The notes: generated by a model from the letters alone, not told the origin. A DNA stretch of 64,000 nt from Adiantum capillus-veneris (GCA_014529385.2 CM043960.1:75682410-75746409), one strand, 5' to 3'. Counted from the first letter of the stretch, positions 44,290 through 58,800 are shown. Made by a program: numbers and translations.

Positions 44290-46430
44290 CAATGGCATTA
44301 CAAGAAAGTATTTTCAATTTGGAGAGGGATGTTGAAAATCTCCAACAACAAATGCACGAAAAGGATGGCCACATTATGAAGCTTGCCAACACCATCACAT
44401 AGTTGAAAGAAACACCCCTTGGTGCAAGGGAATGCAACACACATTTTCATCCATTGAAACACTTGCACATATGGGCGGAGTATGCAAATGACAAGTGACA
44501 GCCACAAAGCTGATTTGTTCTTCGCTTGCAAGATACATTTCTACTTCACACTATTCACTAGCATTTATCTTGTTGGCTATTAGAAACTTTATCCAACTAG
44601 GAGGCATGCGGTGGAACAAGCCAAGATGATTGAAACAACCTTCTCATTAGTTGTCTCAATGCCCATGATGTGATTTTTATCTTACAATCATCTGGGGGGA
44701 AGAACATTAGGGATGAGGACCTTATGGAAAAATTGGAAAATGCGGTTAGTGAAGATGACATGCAACAAGATTTTGATGAGGATGGGATCAACACCAAATC
44801 CCACAAGGCTATTTTTCAACTCCTAAAGGATGCCCTGTTGGAGTGTGGCATTGTGGAGAACCTATTTCCTATTCCACACAAGGTCAACCTTGTAAAGAAG
44901 GCCACAAACAAAGATATGTTCTCCCACATTGGGAAAAACCTACACATTGAGGACACAATGCTAACTTCATTTTATGCTCCATGCACATCAAATGCAAGGG
45001 AAAAAGGTAGGCAAAACTCCATAAGACCTTCAAAAAAGGGCTTCCCTTACACAATGTGGAGAAATAATTTTGTGGACCTCAGAAGGCTTCAACAAGCTAT
45101 GCTAAGATTCTACGAGTTACCTCAAGAAGGTGACACAATATACTTCTCAATTTTGGTTGCGTTCTTTTCATCATAGACTTTGAAGTCTAAGGTATTTCCT
45201 CTACTTGTTTTGCAGTGCTTGGCAGAAAGGTTCCTTTTTTGTTGAAACATGATGAGTGTCAAATAGTGAAAGGTCGAAGGTTAGAGAGGTTAAGTGTCAC
45301 TCTAATGAATGAAGCCTTGTTGCAAACTAAGTGAAGGGATTCAATCGAGCCATCTCCCACCCCATCTTTTTGTGTGCAATCAAAGAAAGACATTTGGTGG
45401 CTGAGTGCTATTGAGGTGCCCAAAGAGACCAATGGAGTACTTTCATGGATTTTTGAGAGAACTCCATGGATCACAGAAGTAATGCACTCCCAACTTGCAG
45501 GTAAGAAGTTGGAGGTTGAGGATTTTGGTAGCTTTGATGTGGAGTGGAACTTGGGGCTGGGATGTAAAGGCCATAAAGTGTTTGCTTGGCTGCAAACAAG
45601 GGGCTTCTTCTCTCTTTCCTTGTCCATGTTGCACTCGCGGGTACAAACCTAACAGACAAAAAGCACAAAAGAACTCTGCAAAGGGCGGTTCAATGCTTCC
45701 ATGGCAAGAGGATGGAGACAAAGAATTGGACAATCTTGATGTCAGAGATGAAGATAGAGAAATGGGAAGCGTCTGTTTTGAGATGCCGCATGCTCAATGC
45801 CCAAGATGGTGCACAAAAGGACAAGTCTTAGAATCTAATGTTTCCATTTTCTCTATCTAATGTACATTTTTGTACATTACACACATTCATGCACATTTTT
45901 GATAGCCTATTGAAGCTCCACATTGATTATGCTTTCACAATGAAGCCATTGAAAAAAATCATAGGAGGCAAGCAAAAGGGTGGAAGCACTTCTCAATTCC
46001 ATTGGCTGTCACAGTGAAAATGTGTCAATTGTTGTTGCAAAGAACACAAGGGATGCCCATGACATCATCTAGCAAGTGTCAATGAGCATACAAAAATCTA
46101 GACACTTTTTTAAGAAAGTAACCCAAGGAAACCCAAGCTAACATGATGCTCAAAATAGCTCCAACCACAAGGCAACTAACCTTTGGGAATTTTGGAAGGA
46201 AATATGCAAAGCACCTACTGACAATGACTTGAATGGTGAACTTGCAAACAAGGGCAAGCAAGTTTGGGCAACTCTTGATAAAATGGTCAAGCGTATGGAT
46301 CTTACCACCACAACAGAGGAGCAATGCCAATCATTTCAACAAGTGTTGGTAGATTTCACCAAGGTCTTTACCCTTGCTTGGGGTAAAAATAACATCATAC
46401 ATTACATGGTAAGCCATGTCACATAGTGAA
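44290..46430 (+). pseudogene. Unknown coding blocks, decayed
   Basis: Several plus-strand blocks in different frames look coding: MALQESIFNLERDVENLQQQ (coiled-coil-like, 44292), a 168-codon frame at 44670-45176 (FPYTMWRNNFVDLRRL), blocks at 45374-45860 including DVEWNLGLGCKGHKVF and a cysteine-rich CPCCTRGYKP, and 46229-46426. I do not recognise the protein. Either one decayed gene or the accessory gene of an unidentified mobile element would fit. Confidence 0.35.
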
Positions 46431-46649
46431 GTTATTACAAGAGATTGTTTTCATTTAATAATTTGCATCTTTTTTTCATGTGAACAACATATCTTGTTTG
46501 CGCATGGAGAATTTATTATGTACAAATATGGTTTCCTTGAGATTTTTAGCACTCAAGGCATGGAGAAGTCCCATTATCAAGCAAGGGGGTGTACTTTAAA
46601 AATACTCAACATAGTGGTGGTATGGTACAATCTCATTATTTGGAAGAGA

Positions 46650-47050
46650 TACATAAAGGAGAGGAAGTGCTTTGGATGTGGGGAAACTGGGCATATCTCC
46701 CCGAAGTGCCCTAAAAAGGCACAGAAAGAACAAAACGACAAGGATGACGAAAGGCCTGAGAGTTCAAGAGCAGTTGAGGACCGTGGAAGAAAAGGCAAGA
46801 TGGAAATAGGACTGGTTCCAGATTGTGTGGGTACCGATCCCAGCACGGTGGACGAGAGTACAGAACTTTACCAAGCTTAGGGAAAAGTGAAAGACGAAGA
46901 AGCCCTGGTCTTCTTTGATGGAGGAGCCAAGGCCAACTTCATTTCATTAGAATTGGTGGCGCGGCTCAAGATCACTCCCGATCAGATGGGACCACTTGCA
47001 GAGGCAGTTCTAGCGGCACCCGATAGCATTAGGAAATTTTGGAGGTCATT
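46650..47050 (+). mobile_element. Ty3/gypsy gag-protease relic
   Basis: A CCHC knuckle (CFGCGETGHISPKC, about 46672) and, further on, a retropepsin-like stretch (VFFDGGAKANFIS and following). This is a plus-strand fragment of a broken element; its LTRs and pol are not seen. Confidence 0.5.
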
Positions 47051-47343
47051 TGGAGGGCCTTATTGAAGAGAGAGAAAAGAAGGCACAGCCAATGAGCAGC
47101 AGCCTTACGTAACGTAGAAATACATGGAAAACAACACAAAAATAAAAGAAAACATTTTAAAATATTGAGTTTTGTCCTATTTTCGTAAGGTAACTTCCTG
47201 GAGTCACAAAGTAGGGCCCACTGCTAGTAGCCATCAAGTTCATGACACCTGACTACTGATTGATAGCTAGCTCTCTCCCTTCATTAAAAGATATCCACTA
47301 CCTTTATGAAAGGTTTTCAAACCTCATTCTCCCTCCATTTTAC

Positions 47344-48704
47344 CTATGGCTTCGTCTTCTACCCGCCCAAGAAGTTCTAGAGGTTGCTCTACACTGTCCC
47401 AACCAGCCTCACCATTAGTGTGCCAAGAAGACCATGCAGTAGCATAAGCACTATCTCAATCTCAAACTCTCAGATAATGGGTAGCAAGAGCAGAGGATAA
47501 GCAGGCTTCTTATGCAGCCAAGAAGGAGAAAAAGCTCAAAAGCAACAAACATATTTTGTTTTGCATGGAAAGTTATGGATTTCAAAGTTGAGGTCGGTAA
47601 GAAGATTGTCAAAGAAGTCTTTGTTCAACATATTTTCACTCACTCTGATGTGATTGCTAATGGTGGCGATGTCTCCATGGTGCATAATCCATGGTGCAAT
47701 TGTAAGTTAATTATTTAGCACTCCTCTATAAATGTTATCTTAATTTCAAATGTGAATCTGTTTTTTTCTTCTCTTATCACACGTATATAATTAGGTTATA
47801 CAGATGTTTGTATTTACTTATATTCTATTACATTGATAGATGTTTATCCTTCGTCATATGAGGAATGGGATCCACTAGAGTGCATTATAGGTCTCATCTC
47901 TGTGACCCATGCTCATATTGGAGTCTTGCAATATGCTGGCAGAACTAGCAAAAGCTTGGCAGACAAGGGTATTTTCTTCTATGACCATGTCTACCAACTC
48001 AATCAAAGGAATCAGAGAGGAGTGTTAATGGTGAAGGTTCCACTACCAACTGACTCGAACTCCGTGGATTGGCCCGTTCCTGACACAACAATGAGTGAGG
48101 CATTGAGGAGCAGGCTCTATAGGGATGTTCAGAGGTCTCTTCGAAACTCTGTATCCGCTAAATTGGTGAAACTTGCAAATTTTTGTCCTATTGGTCTCTT
48201 TGTTGAGTTATTTCATACCTGCAAAGTACATGTTGCTAAAACAATGCTGCTCTGCAAATCATTTGATTCCCTCTTGTGTGATAAGCTTCTTGATCGAGGG
48301 TGGTATGTGAAAGAAACAGATGGCATATGTTGCGAGATTGCTCTTAACACTTTCATTGTCAAGTATATGCTTGCGACACAGACATTAATAATCTCCTTTT
48401 GGTACAAGCGTTCTCACATTGTTGAAGGTTGCTATGTGCCTATGGATCAAGAGGCGGCAAGTTTGGCAACAATGTTGTCATAGACGTGGAAGTGGTGGAC
48501 AAAGACCTAAATCTTATGATAGTAATTACAATAAGGCAGCAATGCAATCTTTTGCAACTTCAACATGACATAGTGGAGGAGACTGCCGACATTGACTCCG
48601 TAAAATTTTCTTTCTTGGTGGACGGACGAAGAGTAATGCAACGAAGGGAGAAGCATTTTTTCTGTGGAGATCTTTCTGGACGTATTCAAATTGTGCCCAT
48701 GTAA
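47344..48704 (+). pseudogene. Possible two-exon gene of unknown function
   Basis: A frame ending near 47701 (KVMDFKVEVGKKIV, HNPWCN) is followed by GTAAGT at 47702. A TTGATAG acceptor ends at 47839, and the next frame (VYPSSYEEWDPLECIIGL, to 48483) continues in phase, with one base carried over. The 138 bp AT-rich intron has standard borders. Upstream, ATG 47346 (MASSSTRPRSS) is in another frame with stops, and a further frame change falls near 48450-48480 before a last block (48480-48704). That block, with VKFSFLVDGRRV, loosely recalls ubiquitin/SUMO-like folds. No family is recognised. It is probably a decayed host gene, or a live one with more introns. Confidence 0.4.
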
Positions 48705-48779
48705 TCAACCCTGAATGGATTCAACGAAATGTAACATTTTTGACTAGTTTAATCTTAATATCAAGTGTTTGCTCAAGGC

Positions 48780-48800
48780 TCTCTCTCTCTCTCTCTCTCT
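48780..48800. repeat. Short (CT)n microsatellite
   Basis: About 10 CT units. Confidence 0.9.
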
Positions 48801-48989
48801 GAGTATTCGAAACACATAGACAGATAGACAGTATCAATTTAAGGTATAATCAATGAATTACTAAGTACATTTGTAAGTACAAATTCCGATGTGATCAATG
48901 GGCTTAAGTACGTTGCTTGCAGGTATGGGACCAAAATGTTCTCTACGTTAAAATCGTGAAGATGCGCTTCAAATGAAGGTGGGGATATA

Positions 48990-49910
48990 GTAGTGTCGGA
49001 TGGATTAAGTAAACCCTTATGTGGTGTCTCATCAATCAACAAAGTGTTGAAAGCATCATAGGTACGTGTGCTATGATGATGTAGAATGTGAAGCTCTTCA
49101 CAAACTTCAGTGAGTAAACCCTTCCTGAATCCTGGACCATTATCAGAAACGATCTCCAAAGTTGTGCCAAATCTATAACAAATATTAGTATAGACAAACT
49201 TGCTCACTATTTTCCCATTTCCCCTTGCCACAATTTGAGCCTCTACCCACCTAGTCATGTAATCTACAGCCACTAGAATGTAAAGTTTACCATTTTTTGT
49301 TCTATGAAGAGGACCCATAGCATCAATGCCCCACTTTTCAAAGGGTCCATTTGCAAGCACTATTTGCCTCGGTCCATGCATCAACCTTCTATTTCTATTT
49401 ACCTGACAATTGTGACAGCTTTTACACCAATGTTGGACATCCACCTGCAAGCTTGGCCAAACATACCCCGAAAGAAAAATCTTCTTCACAGTTAACTCTT
49501 GGGCAAAATGACCACCACATGCTTCTTCATGTAAAGCTTTTAGAATGGCTGGAATTTCCTCCATTGTCGGTACTCTTCTACACACCTGATCTTTTCCTCT
49601 TTGATAGAGGGAGCCTTCCAGGAAGAGATAGACACTTGCCTTCTTTATGAGCCTCCTCTTCTGAGCTTTTGTGAAGCCTTGTGGAAAATTGCCCTCCAAA
49701 ATGTATCCAATAATGGGAGCCAATGACTCCAATCCGTGGTATCTTGGTTGCTTGATAGTTGCCACCATGATGACCTACTCTTCTTTCTCAACACATGTAA
49801 GTGCTTGTTGTGCAAGTAAATCAGTATCTTCATTCTATTTCCTAAGAATATGATACAATTGTACTTCTTCAAATTGATTAAATAACCTATGAAAGAATTA
49901 AGATTCACTT
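48990..49910 (-). mobile_element. Ty3/gypsy integrase relic
   Basis: A minus-strand frame carries the integrase zinc-binding head (LHEEACGGHFAQ, then HWCKSCHNCQVNRNR) and part of the core (KWGIDAMGPL, then VSDNGPGFRKG). The tail of an RNase H-like region may precede it near 49.8 kb. The 3' part of the core and the LTRs are absent. It is a broken fragment, distinct from the chromovirus at 39-43 kb. Confidence 0.75.
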
Positions 49911-52880
49911 TAAACGATTGACGCAGGTGTATAAACAGCTTGGAGGAGAGTCAAGAGACACAATTAAGTTTGATGATGTTGCAATCTACAGAGTATCTTA
50001 GGGTTATGGGAACCCTCTCACCATACAACCCTCTTATAATGTTTTCCCAGGCAACAAAACAAACATAAAAGCTCATGAGTCACATACAAGCAATACTACA
50101 AAAGAATCTTAAATAAAAATACGTCACCATAAACCAATTGAGATGAGGTTGCCAAGCGTGAATTGGAGAGACTCAAGAGAGTTTTGAACCGTGGTTGCAC
50201 CCAAATTATTGATTCAATTGATGTGCAAGAGTAGGTACAACTTCAATTGGAAGTTATGAATCAGTCACTCCCTTGCAATGCTACAACGTACTATCTCAAG
50301 AAGCTTTCGTATACACCACAAGTAATGGTGTATAGAGAGCTCACTCTCTCTCCCTACAACTAAGATGGAGAATGGTATGCTCAAAGTAGGGAGCAATAGT
50401 GTAGAGATCATAACATTTACAAAGGAAAAAGGTGTCTATTTATAGGTGAGGAGAGCCCTTATTAGGATTATCTCCTAATCAACATTCACATAGAAAACCA
50501 TGTTTATGAAATTTTTTGTATGTTCTTATGAGAGTGGGGCTCTCTTGTCTCTTGAGTCACATGGATGTGTGCTCAAGAGGAGAGAATTATTGAGGTGAAA
50601 TAGAGAAGATTCTAGAGAGGTGAGTGATTTTTTGTGTGAGGTTGTCTACTCCAAGGTAGAGTAGAGTGGGTGCAATTTACAAGAAGGGTTAGTCATTAGT
50701 GTTAGTAGTTTGTAGTTAGTAGGATGGAGAAGAATTACATGGCATATGTACTCAAGGTGCATTACATGATTTATACAATGATAAAAATTAAGAGAAAATT
50801 GAGAATATACACAATTTGATGGAAACCACAAGATGGAAAGGGAATTTTTCACCTATCTCCTCCAGTGAATGAAGCGGTTGTAGAAATTTTCCGGTGTAGT
50901 TTTTGTGACCATGGAAAAGATGAATTTTCCATGATCAAACTCCTCCTTTTGCAGAGCTTGAGCTTGTTTATTTTCTGATTTTTTTTTCTTTTTGTGAAAG
51001 CATGAAGAGGTTATGGTAATATGAATTTGATTTTAGAGAGAGAAATTGAGCTATATGTGTGTAGAGACGATAATTTTTGGAGCTATGGAGTAGGGAGAGA
51101 TAGAACTGGTGAAGAAGATGAAGTAAGCCATGAAAGTTACAGGTTTGAGTGAGAGATTGAGATGAATGAGTGTGTGTGTGTGTGTGTAGAAGTGTGAGAA
51201 AAAGTGAGAATATTGGGGTCCACTATAAAATTCATATCTCATCGATGATAGCTCCAAAAATTATGAAAAAACATAAGAAGATTACTCAACTTGTGGTCTA
51301 TACTTTGTCTGTTGTTCACTTCTTCAAATTTTGAGCGAAAATAGGCGCCAAAAATCTCACTAAAAAGCTTATGTTTTATGCTTGCAAAAGTCTTTTAGCA
51401 GCCCCCTCCTTTCTTGAATTTGCACAATGCATCCAAGAGTGAGCCCTTCCTTTGTCATCTAATGATACAAAGCATATAACTTACCTTTACACATGCATGG
51501 AGGAGGATTATTGGTGAATAAAGAAATATATACATGGTGGGACTAGTGTATGGACTATTTATGGATTTTAGCTCAATGAGCACATGGTGTTAGAATAACG
51601 AGTACACAATGAAAAATATGAAAGAATTATGGATATAGAAAAAGATATTGGAATCATATGATATGGTCCCTCTTTTGTATTATTTTGGGTGAAAGAGAAA
51701 AAGGCATGCAAATAATAAAAAATAATATAGTAAACGTGACTAAGGGAGTAGAAATCGATTTTTTGTTTTCACATGGGTGAGGGTGAAATGTGGAGGTGAT
51801 TTGTATAAAAGAAAAAAATATATATGAGATTAGAGAATGTACACATTGGCAACAAAATTATACTTATGGTGCAAGAGGATAACAGAAGGCATATATAGCC
51901 TAATGTGTACAGAAAAACTTTCTTTTGAGTGAGAAAAATTTGTCCCAATCCAAAAAAGTGATGGATTAGACAAATGATATTGCTAGTAATTTAGCAGGCC
52001 AAATTTGGTGTTCAAATCTGATGGAACATGGATCATAATCCATGACCCCCATCAAAATTTTTGGCTAAGATTTGAGCAATAGGTTGTTGAGACATAGACA
52101 AACACATTTCCCAAAAGAACCATTGAAAAAGTTTTAACAAGTGGTCAAAAAGGCCAAAAATAGTTCAAGGAGAGAAATCGTCAAAATAGACCTAGGGATT
52201 CCCTTTTACTTGACCTAATGAAGTCCAAACCACACAAAACCCATATAGCTGGTATCAGGGGACCAAGGGCAAGATGTGTACTAAGTTTTATTACCATCTG
52301 ACAAGGGTACATGGTTCACAACCCATCTTCCCTTGTCACAGACTGATTCCAAACTTGTACCATAACTAGAACACATTATAAGGAGTCTAGTGGTCTTTTT
52401 AAAACTGAATTTGGATATCAAAAACCAAGCCAAAAGCTTTTAATTGCTAAGTACTTTGACAAGGTACAAGAACTGACCTAATTTTCAATCTAGAGGTCCA
52501 TTTAAAAGAAAATGATACCATAATACCTACTAGTCATACTGACTCTAATGGTACCAAGAAAATTCAATTTGGGCTCCAAACATATTGGATCACAATCCAT
52601 AACCCCATAGTGACAACTTGACTTATAAATTTCCAGATTAGTAGTGCATACTCCCCAAGTTCAATTTTGAAAAAAAATTAGTAAATTTGGGTCAAAATAC
52701 ATCAAACAGGTAGCAGACTGAAAATCACAGTGCAAACCTAGTGTTGGGCATTTGACCTAGCAAACCAAGTCCAAATTCAAAAACGTTTGAGACTTAGCTT
52801 GTGAACATAGAGTGCAACAAGCTGCCAAGAGATCAAGTCCAGATGTGGTTGAACATGGATCGTGATCCATGACCCCCAAC
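49911..52880. other. Non-coding region
   Basis: About 3 kb without a supported gene. It is AT-rich, with a TATA-like CTATTTATAGG near 50435 and a short GT run at 51171-51188. Three copies of a palindromic motif occur at 52.0-52.9 kb (see findings). It may be LTR or leader sequence of the gypsy relic to the right, but I found no LTR pair. Confidence 0.35.
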
Positions 52881-52889
52881 CTCAAAATT

Positions 52890-55800
52890 TGATGACGTGA
52901 CTTTTGAGAGACATTATCAGTGGGGACAAAAAGGAATAAGTGCACTAAGCCAAAGTGGGCAGAGACTTGCAAACCACAAGAAACACTGCAATGCCTTTGT
53001 CTATGGGATTGGGAGAATAACTAGAGAAGAGGCATCCTCTTATCAACAAACCGAACGTGAGATTCATCAAGACCAATGAATGCATGAGAGTTCTAACATA
53101 TTATGCTCATGAGGGCTTATGTAGATTCACAAACAAGGTCCACTACAAGTGTGTAGAGGCCAATGCTAGAGAGTTCACCACCCATAAGAACCTCCATGCA
53201 TTCACTTATACAAATGACCAAGGAGTGTAAGTTTTGATGGTAGATAAGTATGGACGTGAGCACAAACTTTTGGACCCAATTGATCTTAAAAAATACACAT
53301 AAAAGGGTACTTTGATCTCTACTTACTTTCAAACAAAAGCGATGCCAGAGTACACATCAAAGAGGATTCCATCGGGATTTTCTCCGAGATGAGAGGAGAG
53401 AGCGAGAGATGTCTTTCTAAGAGACCACGAATTGGTTAGATTGGTGATTGGACCACAACGACTAAGACCATATCAAGTGGCCCAATGTTTCAAAACAAAG
53501 TAGAATGAGTCAAGGGATCCATATGCTCATGTCTCACTGTTCAAACAAGTTTTGAGATCTGAAAATATTATAGATTTCCATACTCAGTACGGGGGATTTG
53601 GGTTGACATTGGAAGGAACATCCTTGACTTGGTTCCAACCATTGAACAAAGATGATTCTCCCAACACAGAAAAAATCTTGCAAGAATTCACAGAGGAGTT
53701 CTTGAAAAGGGGGATCAAACACAACACGTTGTCATAGATCTACACTTCCAAACAAAAAAGAACGAAAAGGTGAAGGAAGTTTTGTTTTGCTTCAAATAAT
53801 ACATAGAGATATGTCCTGTGAGAGACCTACCACAAGATGAAAGATTATCAATACTATGCATAGAGGTCTTGAGGAATAAGACTCTAAAAAAGGACCTACA
53901 TTTGAAAGCATGCACAACGCACAATGTTTGTGCAAGTCACTAGAGAAGCTCTATATCTAGTTGACAATTGCAGGGCCTACAGAGAGGTGACAGATGTTGT
54001 AAAAAATGCGAGTAGTAGTGCCTCATCTCTGAAGAGAGAATCCACAGTAAAGTGAGATGTTCAAACTCCTACAGAGTTGAGCATTGATCGAGTGGTCAAG
54101 GAGGTGATTAGAACAATAAATCAAGGCTTCAAACAGAACCTGAATGTATAACAACCTCAATTGAGGAAATGTGAGACTTGTGGAGGGATCATCCCACCCA
54201 ATGGGGCAACGGCCACCTCTTTTGGATGATGGTAGAGTAGTAGTCAACTATACTCAACTAGTGCACGTGTCACCACCCACGAGAAATCTGTATTCCATGA
54301 ATGTGAATACACTCATGTTCATAGCCAATCAAGAGTATGGTTCAAAGACCATCCTCACCGAGAAGGACAACCATCAGCTGGATCACCATCTATGCAACAA
54401 GAAGGTCCATGATATGAATGTGGACGTGACCATTAGGCACGAGGTTGTCCAAACAAGGTTCAACAAAATAGAAATATTTGGATTCTGTGATGGTTGTGTA
54501 AGAGACCATCTACTCCAACATTGTGCTAGGAATCCAAACAACAAGGGGAAAGAAACAATGAACGTTGTAGGAGTGATGCCTTCTTCAAGTGGATTTGAGG
54601 TAGAACCCACAATTCCTTTAAAGTTCATGACTCGAGCTCAAGCTCAAGAAGCTACCAAAAACAAACCTGCCAAGGAACCCACATTTCCGCCTCAAACAAA
54701 AATCGAGAACATATCGGTGGGAATTGGAAGAAAATATTGGAAAGCCAAATGTGATCAAATAAAAGCAAAGAGGTTGTAGGAGAAAAGGCTTTGGAAACTA
54801 AATTGAACTAAACCACAGAATTGTTTAGATGCAAGCAAGAGAGCAAGAAAGACCCAAAGTGACCAGAAGAGTCAAAGACTGACTCAGGTGGTTTGTTCTT
54901 GGCAGAGAAAGTGAACGAGCACTTAGATGCAATATTGCAAGAATATGATGTATGGCTCAATAACAACCAAACTTAGAGAAAAGATTGTTGAACTATTCGC
55001 TTCCAGAAGATGAAACCAGGAGAATGGAAGTATAAAAGAGACTTGTTGAAGCTACTCAAGCCATATTGCAGTCTGAAGTTCCAAAACTTCTAGGCCAGTA
55101 ACGTAGGAGCTGAGAAAAGAAAACACGAGAAAACCAACATAGGTGAAGAAGAAAAAACTCAAGGATTCTGTGACCGATGAGAAAAAGATCACCTACTTGT
55201 GAATTGCTCTTAGAATCTAAATAATAAAATAAAACCTGTGGAAACAGACAAAGAGGAGCCACTTACTACTGAAATTGTGACAAACACTATGGATGAGGCC
55301 AAATCTCATGAGATGCAGTCAATTCTGGAGGTAGAAAAACCGTGGTCACAATCTTTATGGGAAATGATTAGAAACCAAAAAGACAAAAATGCTACTTTAC
55401 AATCAACACTTATCCCTGAATTAAACTTGGATCACAAATTTTTCCCAAGGGATATACGATCTCTCTATGAAGATTCCGGGTCTATAGAATCTGAAGAGAG
55501 TAAACCACACTCTCTACAGACTTTTCCATCTTTTAGGAGATATCAAAACAGAATCTGAGGTTAGAGTGGTACTTTCTCAGTGGAAGGTCACATAAAAATA
55601 ATGGACACCAAAAGCTTGCATGAATTAATGTCTTGTCCTTTACAATGCAAGATTACTCTCTCAAAGTTGCTAAATATTAGACTGCATCTATGGGACCAAA
55701 TGGTAAATGCTTGGAAAATATGGGAGAGAAAGTACCTTATCAAGACATCCCCTTAAAAGAAAACATGGGTGAAACTTCACCTAAAAGACCAAAAGTGAAG

Positions 55801-58800
55801 CATGTACCAGTGAATCAGGTGGGTGATTACTGCAAAGGCAAGGAATGAAACACCACCTTACCACTAGAGTACAATGGAGTGAAAACAATAGCCATACTTG
55901 ATAGTGAAACTAGAATAGCCATAGTTACTAAGGAAATCTGGGAGAAATGGAGAAGACCAGAACTTAGGAAATCGTGCATGAATTTGTAACTAGCAGACAG
56001 ATATGTAGAGAGATCATTAGGGATGCTAGAAAAAAAATTTGTATCCTCTTGCAGAATTGAGTACAAACACACATTTATTGTAGCTGAATTTGGAAAATGC
56101 AACAACTTTCGGGTTATTTTGTGATGGCCATTCATGCGTCAACTCAAGATGGTTCAAGATTGGGGCTATGACCATCTGTATCTGTGGCATAAGGGTTTCA
56201 CAATGAAGGTTGACACCAAGGATCATAGTTATAGGGATGTAAATCAAACTTTAATAGAATACTTTTCTATCACTACGAAAGATGAAACGCAATCACCTAC
56301 TTGGCTAGTGAAGGATGCTCACATTTGGATGTGCGGGGCATCAGAATGCGGGAGTCTTAGCAAGAAAGATTGCTTCCTAGATCCTTCACTAGAAGATGAA
56401 GCTTACATTAAAGATCCATTTCCAAAGGAGTTGTTTGAACCTTTTGGATGGAATCAAATATTGGTGACTCTTGATGTCTGCATAATGAGGTGACCAACAC
56501 CACAGTTAGTAATAAAAATGGCTACAATATAAGGCCCTTTCTAATGATATATGTTGTCCATGAAACCAAAAACATTTTTGAACAACTAAAATTGAACAAA
56601 CAAGCATTTGAAAATGAATAATGGATGAAGCTTCTGTACGAGATCTTCCACGCAATGACGCGGACAAATACCATGATTCGAGGAGCGACAATTTAGGGAA
56701 TGATGCTGAAGATGAACTTTCAAGGGGCTATGATATAATTCACTTATTTACAATAAAGGTGTTGAATGAAGCTAACGAGGTTTGTGAGTATGAAAACAAA
56801 AAATATGAGACATATAGCTACGGCATGTAGGATGGTGCCAAAGTGCAAAAGAAGGAAGGAGAGCAACCACAAGAATATGTCATCATTGATATATCTAAAG
56901 AATAAACAAGAGTTGTTTCAAAGAAGCTGACTCTAGAGAAAGCACAAACGAAAGCACATGAAGGAGCAAAGTTTCCAAGTTCAACGTCATACGTTCACCA
57001 AATGCAAGATCAAGTGAAAAACAAGGATAAGGAAGAAGATCGATTGTCTCGTACGAAGATCAAATTCAGCCTATGCAGAGAAACATGACTTAAAATCACA
57101 TGTTCAGCTATGATATATCCAAAAGCAACAAAGAATCTAATGTCTTATGGAACATGGATAATGATGGAAAAGTTGCCAATCACTGAGCTAGAGGAGATAT
57201 TGTACACAAGTCCCAAAATGCCAATTCCTAACTTTGGAGTGACAGAAGCCGTACTCAAGTTGAGTACTGGGGAGTAAAAGGATACTTTTCACATAATTGA
57301 CTCCCATCAGAGAGTTTGGTCCTGATAAAAAGCTAGATAAATATCTTCTTTTGACAACAACCAAAATCTTCGACAACAACCACAGTAAAAGTCCATGAAG
57401 CATCTCAAATCCATGCAGAGAAGAAACCGCCAACCATCGCAAAAAAGGTAAAGCTAAGGTAAATACGGAAGAAGATCAACCTTGCAAGACGACTTTACCT
57501 TCAACGAGCCTCCATCAAACTTTCCATGTAGCCTCTACATCAAGATCCACCCCAACGACAATGCAATGGAAACGAAAGCAAAGAGTCTATCAACCAAAGT
57601 TTTCATCACAAAAAAACATCCAAAAGAATACAAAGAGAATAAACCAAGTGTTAGGATCAAAAGAGCACATCAAAGTCAAAGACCTGGTTTGGATACATGA
57701 GACACGAGTTGAACCTCAACAACAAAAGGTGATAGGGTGGGTTGCATCAAATGATTCAATCACTACTCAAGGCTACTTCCAAGGAAACACCAGTGTTTGG
57801 GCTAAAAATCCTAAAGTAACAGCATGAATCTACTCACATCAACCAAACAGTTCTACAAAGAGCAAGCCAAGCTATCAACAAAAGACAAACAACTCAGACA
57901 AGAGGAGAAGGAACAACCGCAAAAGGCATCAAAAGGGACCTTTAAAGCCACAAGCAATGCGACAAGTATGGGTACCAAAGTCAAAAGCTACCCAGCACAA
58001 ACAAGTGCAACAACGAATGATTCCAGTGAAGCTACTCAAAGCACAAGGATTTTATGTAGGTAGCACACAAATATGGCTACCAAAAGTTGTAGCTCAATCT
58101 AGAACAACCAAGAGAAATCATGCAACACAAGCAATGACAATCAACAAAATCCAATCACAACCAAAGGTGGTACAATCTCTAGATGGAATACCTCGCCATC
58201 AACTACAAAAGCAATGCTTTTACAAGGTAATCATAAGGTCTGGTTACCAAATCCTAGTGCCATCAAGTCATCGAGCAAAAGGAGAAAATACAAAAAAGAT
58301 GATCACACACGAACCAAAGACAAAGTAGGTTCCTAAATCGCTCGTGGAAACTCAATTACAAAAAACCCACACACATCAACAATTGCTTCTCATGGGAGAT
58401 AAATCAAAGGCTACATTAGTCCTTATGAGAGCCAAAGAACTTGTTTCACAAAGCAGTGTCAACATACAACAAGCAAGTCAAGAGGAGCCACAATATGCCA
58501 GCCTACTGGACAAAATGGTAGCATCCATAGACCAACACAATGAAAGAGGCCTAAATTTCCAAGAACTTATGGAATTGGGTTTCTGGCCTTTAATAGGTAT
58601 GTCCAAGTTGCCATTAAAAATACATGGCATAAGAGTCAAATTTGAGCAGCTAAGCCACTAAATGAGCGAGATGTTAGTCCCAAAGCTTCAAGTAATATTT
58701 TTTGTAGTCTAAGAATCTTAGCTATTCTAGGTACTACTCAAGTTGGAAGTGCTAAGAATAATTACGTTATGTCGCTCATGCTAGTATAGGTGAGCATAAG

